Assembly (NCBI RefSeq): GCF_020379485.1
Contig: NC_063452.1
Coordinates: 40,612,208 to 40,676,207 of the forward strand
Reading direction: 5' to 3'
Source of the DNA: Brassica napus
Taxonomy: Eukaryota; Streptophyta; Magnoliopsida; Brassicales; Brassicaceae
Length of the DNA stretch: 64,000 bases
Of the stretch, positions 1-11,697 are shown one piece after another (within the stretch, counting starts at the first letter, position 1; the number at the start of each line of letters is the position of its first letter). Position numbers and translations under genes: made by a program. The notes under the pieces are model-generated. The model did not search any database, was not told where the DNA came from, and was given only the letters and a program-made list of their open reading frames with translations.

Positions 1-119
1 CCCGCCTGGTGCATGAATGTCTCTAGCCCGCTCAGAAATGCGTTCGTCACCCTCCCGTCGGAATCTTTGTGCAAATACATCCAACTCCGTAACTCGTAAA
101 TACTACCGCCACCGGCCAT
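1..119 (-). CDS. N-terminal fragment of a CACTA-element protein
   Basis: Reading leftward from an ATG at 117-119 there is an open frame of 39 codons that runs off the window edge. It begins MAGGGSIYELRSWMYLHKDS and continues through DGRVTNAF to FMHQA. This pattern (W-M-Y-x-H-K-D, G-R-V-T, F-M-x-Q-A) is, from memory, the start of a protein often annotated in Brassicaceae CACTA/En-Spm elements. It is transcribed away from the terminus at 622, and a T-rich tract lies just upstream of its start. Whether the full protein is intact is unknown. It is a transposon gene, not a host gene. Confidence 0.6.
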   Translation of the reverse strand, partial: MAGGGSIYELRSWMYLHKDSDGRVTNAFLSGLETFMHQA

Positions 120-622
120 TTTTTTCTTAGATTTTTTTTTTAAATCTTTTTTTTTCTGATTTTTTTTCGGATTTTTTTTCTCCCGTTTGTGTGTTGTGAG
201 GAAGAGAGTTGTGGGAAATGACATATATATAGAGAAATTTTCGAGTTGGGTAGTTGAAATATAACAACGATTTTACAAGGAATATTTTACATGGATTTTA
301 CATGGTTTTAACATATTATTTACAACGACTTTACGACGAAATTAGGTAAGTTAAAGCACATTTAATACATGATTTCACCTAAATATAACGGTAACATGCT
401 TCGTTGTAATGTCGATGTAATGATTACGACGTATTTCTCATTCCACGTACATTCGTCGTAAAATTACAAGGAGTTTACGACGAAATCAGTTCGTCGTAAA
501 TTTACATGGCGTTTACGACGAAAGTTAGATTCCTCGTAATTTCGTTGTAAAGCCCATGTAAATTTACGACGAAATATTTTTGTCGTAAATGTTCGTTGTT
601 ATGGGCACGTTTTCTTGTAGTG
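1..622. mobile_element. CACTA (En/Spm-type) transposon, terminal part
   Basis: The segment ends at 622 with TTTTCTTGTAGTG, the reverse complement of the CACTACAAGAAAA terminus typical of Brassicaceae CACTA elements. The preceding 400 bp carry many copies, in both orientations, of a short TTACGACGAAAT-like motif, as expected of CACTA subterminal transposase-binding repeats. The other terminus lies outside the window, so the 3-bp target duplication cannot be checked. The start of a minus-strand element gene lies at 1-119. Confidence 0.85.
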
Positions 623-1067
623 AAAAAGCCAACAGAAGGTTAAATGGGTATACATATCATCCAAAATAAAATTATAGATTTGTTTAAAACCCAAATAAAA
701 CTTACCTCATATAAGAACCCCATAGCAAAATGATAACTTTTAAATTTAATACAACAGAAATTACACTTAAAATACTCATTATTTTGCATTTTAATTTTTT
801 TTTGTCAAACTAAAATGAAAAACACCACACATAAGTTGATAATATAATTCAACCAAAAAAAACTGAAAACTAATTGAATATACATATAATCAAAAATACA
901 ATTGTATATCTAAAAGCAGTTCATGTTTATATTTCAAATAATTGGAGTATTTAGAATTACAACTGCTAATTTGAAGACCACAACTTCAAATTTGAAGAAA
1001 TTTGTTATATATGAGTATAAAATAATAGAAAAATATATACATAAATTAATTTGAATGTTTTATAATA
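623..1067. other. AT-rich intergenic DNA, nothing recognised
   Basis: About 450 bp of AT-rich sequence between the CACTA end and the first hAT-type element. I see no gene, repeat array or terminus. Confidence 0.6.
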
Positions 1068-1075
1068 TTTATTTT

Positions 1076-1998
1076 TAGGGCTGTTCAATATGGTAAAACA
1101 GAACCGTACCGAACCGAACCGAACCGAAATAGACAATATGGTTTGGTTTTGGTATATACCATATAAACCGAATGAATATAATTTTATAAAAACCGTAGGA
1201 TTTGGATATGGTTTGGTATATAACCGATTAAACCGAACAAAACTGATTAAAAGTAGAAACATGTAATTAAATATGTATCTATTTTATAACAATACATGAA
1301 AATCTATTTGTTACATAAGTTAAATTTGTGTTAATAACTATTACCATAATTTTATAGTAATAAAGATCCTAAATTTTTACAACACTTGAACTATTATTAA
1401 ATAACAATTAATCGCAATTCAGACATCTTATTTTCTAAGTCTTCTTTTGATCTTTTTGCTTTATTTTAGTCTTCACTAAATTAATATGAAGATTATAAAT
1501 TTGATGGACAATAATTAATGAAAAAATTTCACAACTTTTTTTTTATCTGTAAACATACAGAGTTTCGTGTTCAATTGAAAAAACATGACTTTAATGAACA
1601 CTAAATATGGAAGTGGAAAAACTTTTCTTTCGTGTTTCTGTTTTGTTTCATATTTTTATTTTCAAAATTTCAAGCTTTGATTTTAGTTATAGATTTGATT
1701 ATTTTATTTGATGGTAGAAGCATTTTTACTTTTTTGTTCATTTATTTGAACATGTAATATATTTTTAATAAATGACTGTGTTGACAATATGACTCTACAA
1801 TTCATATAATATGATTTTAAACTAAATAATTATGTTTTTTGGTATAAAACTGAATAAACCAAAAACCAACGGTATATAAACCGAACCGAACCGAAGTAAA
1901 TATAGATTTATAATGGTAGTTATATTTTACTAACCGAAATACCGAAAACCGAAAAAAACGAACCTAAACCGAACCGATATCCGGATTGAACACCCCTA
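1076..1998. mobile_element. Non-autonomous hAT-type element, 923 bp
   Basis: The element starts TAGGGCTGTTCAATATGG and its end, read on the other strand, is TAGGGGTGTTCAATCCGG, giving imperfect terminal inverted repeats. It is flanked by an exact 8-bp duplication TTTATTTT (1068-1075 and 1999-2006), the hAT signature. Both subterminal parts carry runs of GAACCGAACC in the same sense (left about 1100-1240, right about 1880-1975). There is no coding capacity; short open frames inside are chance. Confidence 0.85.
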
Positions 1999-2245
1999 TT
2001 TATTTTGTTGTGTACATATTTGAACCAAAGTTTACTTAAACTTAACTAAAAGTTTAAGTTATTTTATATTTAATGTAGTCCAGGTAAAGTAAATATCAGA
2101 TCGCAATCAAACACCATTATATTTTGGAATTTTACCATTCACAGTAATATTACTAAAACTCAAAAACCGGAATTGATTTAAGACTAAGCTGTATTTGGTT
2201 TTCTACAGAGATCTTTAGAGCTGTGATAAGAAGTTGATTACTAAT

Positions 2246-2278
2246 TGGGCTCTTATGTGTGTTAAATATTAATGGGCT
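2246..2278 (+). promoter_or_regulatory. Two site II-type TGGGCT boxes upstream of the prolyl-tRNA synthetase gene
   Basis: TGGGCT occurs at 2246-2251 and again at 2273-2278, 78-110 bp before the ATG at 2356. Site II elements (TGGGCC/T), bound by TCP factors, are enriched in plant promoters of genes for translation and organelle biogenesis. Function here is inferred from motif, pairing and position only. Confidence 0.5.
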
Positions 2279-2349
2279 TATCCACACATGAGTGTTCGAA
2301 GAGAAAGAGAAGCTATTTTCATTTCACATCATCTCTCTTCCGACCTTAA

Positions 2350-5118
<2,769 letters not shown>

Positions 5119-5589
5119 AGAAGTCCCTCGTTTTTTACGCACATTCCTAAATCATATCAAATTTCTGCTCTATTTCAAAAGAGTCCAAAAGTTCGTTCTA
5201 TCTATCTTGTTAAAACTGAAGTACAAAATAAAATTAACTATATTTTCAACAAATTTATTACATCCTCTCTTTTCTTATTTTCATTCATTTTAACTATTAT
5301 ATTTAATTGTTATTATCCAAATAATTTGACAGCATTTATTATAGAAATATAAAACAAAACTTATCTATTTTAAAATGCTTTATTATATTTTTTACATTCT
5401 TTTGTTCACACTTTTTAATTATTTCATTAATTTTCTTTACCATAATAATTTGGTATCATTTATTTTACGTGTTAACCATGATAATTTCACATATTTGAAT
5501 GAATTTTTTCCATCAGAGACAAGAATTCAAATCAGTTAACCAAGTAGAATTCAAATCAGTTAACAAAGTACTTTATATTCATTATTAGT
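5119..5589. other. 3' flank of the prolyl-tRNA synthetase gene, AT-rich
   Basis: Contains the likely 3' UTR, then AT-rich DNA. A short direct repeat of AATTCAAATCAGTTAAC occurs at about 5525 and 5549. No gene is seen. Confidence 0.6.
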
Positions 5590-6051
5590 TAGGTGGGTAT
5601 TCATATATTCGCTCGGTACGGATCAGTTCTTTCGGATATCGAGTTTTTGAGTTTTAAAATTAGCATGTCTTTAGATATTATAAACTTTCGAGTGGGGTTC
5701 GAGTCGGGTCCTTCCAGATCTGGGTGGATACGATTCTGATATACATGAACTTAAAAATGAACAAAAATATATGTGTTTCGAAATGTCATTAAACAATCGG
5801 GTTCGGATCGGGTATCTCGGATCTCAGATATTTCAGATATGTAAAAATTGGTACCGATCAGGTATTTATAAAACTTGGATCAGATTCGGTTCGGTACTTG
5901 TCGGATCCGGATAATTTTGGATATATCCGAAGTAACCGTAGAAAAATCGGTTCCGGTTCGGGTTTAGCTGTTTTTATCCGAACAGATCCAAAATGGGTGC
6001 TTTTTACCCGATTTATCCGGAGACTCGAATCAATTATTAGAGAATAACACA

Positions 6052-8007
6052 TTGTTTCAGTGGCTCCAAACAGAAACTCTTAGCCTTCATCGGCGAAAAG
6101 CAAGAGACTCAAGGGCTGGTTCGCCAAGAAACTCTCATATGGGGGTAAAGAGATTCTCCTAAAATCTATAGCCATGGCGCTTCCTGTGTATGCAATGTCG
6201 TGCTTCCGATTAACTAAACACCATTGTCAGAAGATTATGAGTGCAATGGCGAGTTTCTGGTGGGATGATAATGATGAGAAGAGGAAGCTTCATTGGATAT
6301 CTTGGAAGAAATTATGTATTTCGAAAGAGAATGGTAGTTTGGGTTTCAGAGATATAGAGGATTTTAATCAAGCTCTACTAGCCAAACAAGCTGGGAGATT
6401 ACTGAATGAACGCACAAGTCTGCTGGCCAGAATATATAAAGGGAGATATTTTGCAAAGTCAGACATATTAGAATGTGGCAAAGGGTACAGACCATCGTAT
6501 GCTTGGCGTAGCATCATCTTTGGGAGGGATTTGTTGAAACGGGGTTTAATCAAGTCTATCAGAGACGGCAAAACAACATATGTCTGGTCGCAGAACTGGA
6601 TCATGGAGGACGTACCGCGCAGGCCTATCAACAAACAGCAAGATATTGCAGTCAACCTCAAAGTCTCAGCTCTAATGGATGGGGATGGTCACTGGGATCA
6701 CAATATTTTGAGCCATCTATTCCCTGAGAATGAAATGCAGCACATTCTAAAGACGCAAGTAGGTAATGCTGTTGATCGTGAGATTTGGGCTTTTTCAAAA
6801 AATGGAGCTTATACTGTGAAGAGTGGATATGAGCTCGCTTCTAAAGTGAAGGAAACAATGGCATTACAAGATGCATCAACGCAGCCTGAAGCTCTAGAAC
6901 TGAAACGAAGCATTTGGAAAGTCCCAACAGTTCCAAAAATATGTAACTTCTTGTGGCGAGCGACCTCGGGAGCCTTAGCTGTTGCAGAAAGATTGAACAC
7001 TAGAGGAATGCATTTGGATTCTCGGTGTAAGTTGTGTTTGAAAGATGGTGAATCCATTGAACACGTTCTATTCAAGTGTGATGTTGCACAAGAAGCTTGG
7101 GCTATAGCTGGTTTCCAACCTCTATCTAACTTCAATTCTATGTCTTTGGTTGAGCTTATGTCTGCGTATTTGCGTATGATGTCTTCTGACTCTATTCCTG
7201 AAAGACAGAGAAGATCTATCCCGTGGATTCTTTGGGCTATATGGAAGAACCGGAATTTGATTCTGTATGCTGATACACAAGAATCACTAATCTTCCACAT
7301 TCAACAAGCTATTGAAGAAGCCCGCCTTTGGAATGAGGTAAACTTGAGACAGGAACCTGTAGACAATCTTGGCCTGAATGGAGAGAAGAAGAGATGGGAA
7401 GCGCCCTTATTTGGTGTGGTCAAGTGTAATTTACACTCGAATTGGCGTAATGATAAGCTCCATTGTGGTGTGGCTTATATTATTGGAGATCACCAAGGTA
7501 ACGTTCTTCATCATGCTAGAGGAGACGCCATCACCTCTTCACCTAATAGGCTCACATCGGAGCTCAGATTTCTGATCTGGACACTACGTAGTATGAAAGA
7601 CTTGGGGTATACGGAAACAATGATTGGTTCAGATTTTAAAGATGTTGGTGAGGCTGTTAAGTGACCGAATGATTGGCCTCTGTTTCGCATTTTTCTTCGA
7701 GAGATACAAGAGTTATGCTTGATGTTTCAATCAGTGGTTTTTGAAACAGAATCTATCTTATCGAATCAGATAGCAAGGGAGATTGCTAGGAGTGTCCTTC
7801 GTGATGGCCGTTTCAATTCGTATCTGGCTTTAGGTGGTCCAGCCTGGATACATCAGAGAATCTTGAGAGAAGCCTCTTCGAACTGCCCGTAGACCTTATA
7901 TAGGTTGAGTATTTGGATTGTGTTGTCTCTTTTTAGCATGAACTATATCTTTTGTATGGACTATTGATTCATTTTCATTCCAACGAAGTTGATAAAAAAA
8001 AAAAAAA
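6052..8007 (+). mobile_element. 5'-truncated L1-type LINE
   Basis: The LINE begins inside the reverse-transcriptase downstream region (FSGSKQKLL reading from about 6058) and ends in an A-run at 7994-8007. It keeps the end of ORF2 and the 3' UTR. The 5' truncation plus poly(A) tail is the usual result of target-primed reverse transcription. No clean target duplication was found. Confidence 0.85.
6058..7892 (+). pseudogene. LINE ORF2 C-terminal part: thumb region, zf-RVT and RNase H
   Basis: The long open stretch 6174-7664 opens with a typical LINE segment (SYGGKEILLKSIAMALPVYA, starting in frame just upstream of 6174). It continues through a zf-RVT zinc-binding region: RSIWKVPTVPKICNFLW, then C-x2-C and H-x4-C around 7028-7080. 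It then enters an RNase H domain with the pattern W-R-N-D-K-L and SELRFLIW. Upstream, a one-base frameshift near 6100 separates GSKQKLLAFIGEKQ from RLKGWFAKKL. Downstream, an in-frame TGA at 7662-7664 interrupts RNase H, but the same frame continues through DWPLFRIFLREIQ to SNCP and a TAG at 7890-7892. The copy is dead by frameshift, nonsense codon and 5' truncation. The ATG at 6174 is internal, not a real start. Confidence 0.85.
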
Positions 8008-8328
8008 CAGACTTGAATAAATTTACAAGAAAATAAAAGCAGTCTTAAACAAACTAAAACCTACATTTATTTAATGAGTCTATGAACCAAAAATCGGATA
8101 TGTTGGATATTTCATCATATCCAGATCCGACCCGATACCCGATTTTTTGGATCGGTACCAGTTTGGAACTTCGGAACCAGGAAATATGCCCAGGCCTAGT
8201 CCATTTCTTAGAGTTGGGTTGACAGGGAGTGAGACGTTACTAGATTTTATACCCAACATACTTTTTGGCTGTTAAAATTATGCTGGTGGCGTTTGTAACA
8301 CGATAATTATTAGTTACCGTTAATATCC

Positions 8329-8926
8329 TAGGGGTGAGCATTTTAAATTTGTGTTCTTTGGGTTTGGTTTAAAAATACTATGACTGAAGTAAACTGAAAT
8401 TAGTTTAGTCTGGTTCGGTTTGGTTCGGTTCGGATTGAGTTCAGTTTGGTTCGGTTTTATTTGTGTTTGTTCAGTTCAATCAAGTTGATGTTTAGTTTTG
8501 CTCTAAATTGGTCACGGAAATATAATTTATAAACCATAAACAAATCATTATTTGGTCATGAAAATCATTAATTGATATCAATTAATATATTTTTCGTATT
8601 TAAACATAAAACCAAACATCACAATAAAAATATAAAATATGTAATCAAATAATTTTATATTTATTATCTTCGAACCTAATATAAATATCATATGTAGTTT
8701 TTCGGGTTTAATGATAGTATATAAGATTCATATTATTTTATTATTAGTTGTGTCTTTTCTATTCATTTAGAATAAACTGGATAAATTTATGTTTGATTAT
8801 TTAAGATAAAATGATAAAATATTAAACCTCTAACCAAACGGTTGAGACATATACTTTGGCTTGGTAGGCTCGATTTGGATTTGGCTGCATCAGTTCGGGT
8901 TGCTACACTTTTTTTTGCCACCCTTA
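8329..8926. mobile_element. Non-autonomous hAT-type element, 598 bp
   Basis: Starts TAGGGGTGAGCATTTT; the other end read inward is TAAGGGTGGCAAAAAA. An exact 8-bp duplication TAATATCC flanks it (8321-8328 and 8927-8934). Near the left end it carries a GGTTCGGTTTGGTTCGG-type run. No coding potential. Confidence 0.85.
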
Positions 8927-8934
8927 TAATATCC

Positions 8935-9282
8935 AATACAAAACGTTGGAATACGTTTTTAAAAAAGTTAGCATACTTTGCAATACATTAATTGTTTAGA
9001 TACCTTTCTATATGGCATATAGTTCATATAATTGACAAACTTTTTCTTTCAAAATCTAAATCAATACATTAAAATAGTATAATGTGATACCAAAAAGAAA
9101 AATGCTTTAAGTCTTACTAGCTATCACACAAATATAGTTTTAAATAAAAATAAAAATTATATTATATATTTCAAATTTAATACAAAAATATTTGACACTA
9201 AGTAACACAATGTCTTTTTCGATAATATTATTGGTTTAAATTTTGCCACAGAATTCAAAATTCATTAAAAAAAATTATGAGT
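8935..9282. other. AT-rich intergenic DNA
   Basis: No gene, repeat array or terminus recognised. Confidence 0.55.
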
Positions 9283-9639
9283 TCAAATAAATGCGCAGAG
9301 TATAATGAGAATGAAAGACATATGCATCCGCCGCTTCTCGGCCTCTAGCCTGCTTCTCCCTTCAACTGCAAGCTCCTCATCTTCTCTGTTTGCAGGTGAC
9401 CCTATGAGGCTATCTAGCCTCTTCTCTTGGGTCTTGGTACCTCTCCAGGTCTGTGATTCGCCGTTGTCATAGGCGATTCCTAACTCTTGGACTTGAAGGA
9501 ACCGTTTGTTGTTTCTCATGGCGGTATGTGTTGGTTTCATCCGTTCGGTCAACATAATTCTCCTCTCCAGTGACAACACAAATTATTAGAAGATACAGTT
9601 TGCTGAGATGTTCTGTATCAGCTCGCGTACTACAGGAGG
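9283..9639. other. GC-richer segment of unknown origin
   Basis: Base composition changes from the AT-rich background to mixed composition. Minus-strand translation gives a charged stretch (WRGTKTQEKRL, ANREDEELAVEGRSRLEAEK) and the plus strand gives broken frames. It adjoins the LTR-like stretch at 9640 and may be a remnant of the same element. I do not recognise a domain. Confidence 0.3.
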
Positions 9640-10060
9640 TAGTACACGCGAGTGTCATGAAGAGGGGCTATATTGGAGTTCATATTTTGTGAGGAGTGTG
9701 GGCTTACTGAGCTTGGAAAATGAAAGAGAATATGTGCTTCAAGACATATGGATGTTTTCCATTAAGCAAAAGAGAGTTTGCTTGAAGATGAAGTTTTCCA
9801 TTAAAGACAGTGGAAAGTTTCCTTATTTGTATTTGGAAAACTTGGAAAGCAAGTTGAAGACTTGGAGAGAAAGTTCTGGTTTGCTATATAAAGAGGGACG
9901 TGCCTTATGAGAAAGTTAGACCTCAGTCCTCAGAGAATAAAGAAAGAGGTTTCCTTGGTGTTTGTTACTGCTTGGTGTCGAAGTACATTCTGAAACTTGT
10001 CTAATGGAGTCCGACGTGGACTTAGTTTAGTTTGGTGGCATTGATGTTGACGCATTGTGT
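9640..10060 (+). mobile_element. LTR-like fragment of a copia-type retrotransposon
   Basis: The stretch looks like the U3-R part of a plant copia LTR. It has repeated GGAAA-rich motifs, then a TATA-like GCTATATAAAGAGGGACG at about 9883-9900, then an AATAAA signal near 9939 in the sequence AGAGAATAAAGAAAGAGG. I could not find TG...CA ends or a target duplication, so solo LTR versus fragment is open. The 100-codon open frame across it (9608-9910) is not a convincing gene. Confidence 0.35.
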
Positions 10061-10666
10061 GATGGAGTTGGCCATTACTTGGAGCTCAGATCGAATGTAT
10101 TAACGGGTATTAACATTATTGACAGAATCTAAGTCTTGTAGAAATGTTTTATTTTCCTCTTTTACTTTCTTGTTCAAATCTAATGTATTTAAATGATTAA
10201 TATCACCGATTTCAATAATTTTTGGTTCGTAATCTACAAATTAGAAATAAAGAGTCATTTTTAACTTCGAAATGCACTAGTTTATCATATGTATTATTAC
10301 ATAATTAATTTTATTAATTAATATGGTATTTTATGTATATGAATTGTAATATTAATTATGTTATTTCTATTTAAAATTTTATATTAAAATATAAAATTTT
10401 ATTAATTAATAATTTGTATTTTCATATATGCGCTACTTATTTACAAAAGTTTATGAATTTTAATTAATTATGAAAAATATAAGGACCCTAGTATAAAATA
10501 TAAATAGTTTTGAAGTTAATTTTGAAGTTTTGCTTTTGGAGAATAACATCTTTAAACTTCAATTATAGGGTTTTTGAAACTTAAAAATAGACTATCTTTT
10601 TGGAGATGTTCTTATTCAAAAAGATAATTAAACGCTTCGACCAAAAAAGTTGAATACACAGAAGTA
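10061..10666. other. AT-rich intergenic DNA
   Basis: Highly AT-rich (ATTAATTA-type) sequence without a recognisable gene or repeat. Confidence 0.55.
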
Positions 10667-10675
10667 CATGTAAGT

Positions 10676-11421
10676 CCTTGTTCTAAAAATCGCCCGCGTA
10701 GGCGATTTATCGTCTGAGAAATCGTAATACGTTAGGTCACCGTGGCGAATTGCATTGATTCGGTTGTGTTATACAGTAATCCGATTTCTAATCGCCTAGA
10801 GCGTCGCTTTTCAAAACGCGGCCGATTATTTACTTGAACGGTAATTGTTCAAAATCAATAATTCTTTCTGTACTGTTGTTCTTGAACCTTATTCAAGAGT
10901 AAATACAAAAAAATAATGTGAATCATTTGAGTTTTAAAGTGACAGATTGATGAAAAAGATGTTAAATCAATAAACAAAACTGAAACACAGTCGGCTGCCA
11001 TTTTTTAGGTTTCAAAATTGGCAGTGAAGAAGATGAATTCATATTTACAATTATACCCCTTTATTAAAAAGAAAAAAAAAACAAAAATGTACAGAGCTTG
11101 TGCTTTAAACAAAGGGTCAGAGCATAATATCTAAAGAACACGAGCCAATATACCATTTAAACGTTTAATGTTTTGTTCTAAATATATATAATTACAATAG
11201 CAAGGAGTAGTTTATATGTAAATTATTTGTAAAAGTACGAAACCATAGATATATAGGGACTACAACTAAAATGTAGAGTATATGTATAAAATATGGTATT
11301 TATACATATAAAAGTACAAAAAATTTCTCCCGCGTATTCCCCGAGTTTTTCCCGTTTTTTCAATAAATCGCTAGGCTCGAATGTGCAGCACGCGTAGCAC
11401 CTAGCGAGTTTCCGAACAAGG
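10676..11421. mobile_element. Mutator-type miniature element, 746 bp
   Basis: The ends are inverted: left CCTTGTTCTAAAAATCGCC, and right read inward CCTTGTTCGGAAACTCGC. Flanking 9-mers CATGTAAGT (10667-10675) and CATGTAACT (11422-11430) match at 8 of 9 positions, which suits Mutator-like elements. Both subterminal parts hold GC-rich GTAGGCGA and CGCTAGGC palindromic motifs that contrast with an AT-rich core. There is no coding capacity. Confidence 0.65.
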
Positions 11422-11697
11422 CATGTAACTAATACCATATCAAATAAAGCGAATGGAAACATAGTTGCAACCTATAAAAATAAGAGGAATATTAGAATAT
11501 AATTTTTTTACCAATAAAAAAAAGAGAGGAATAGCACAGGGGAAGGACAATTCATAATCTTTCGACTCATCCTATATTAAACTTTGACTTATTTTCTCGA
11601 TTTTTTTGTTGTTGTACAATGATCAGAAGCGGAAATACTATAACTATTTGTAACAATTTTCACTGATTTCATCCCTATTTTTTTTGGCGCCAACAAT

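Larger units (their letters stand above)
5590..8198. mobile_element. Probable degenerate hAT-type element split by a LINE insertion
   Basis: The left part (5590-6051) begins TAGGTGGGTATTCATAT and is full of TTCGGATCGGGT-like repeats. The right part (8008-8198) carries the complementary repeats, and read on the opposite strand its end is TAGGCCTGGGCATATTT. Ends and internal composition match the four clear hAT-type elements in this window. Flanking octamers (TTATTAGT and GTCCATTT) do not match, so the boundaries or the classification may be off. The 1.96-kb LINE at 6052-8007 sits inside. Confidence 0.45.

Noticed and set aside
1005..1262. Minus-strand open frame of 85 codons
   Set aside because: Its N-terminal half is translated GAACCGAACC repeats of a hAT-type element.
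9608..9910. Open frame of 100 codons on the plus strand
   Set aside because: It crosses an LTR-like region with TATA and AATAAA signals, is composed of GGAAA-rich repeats, and shows no domain.
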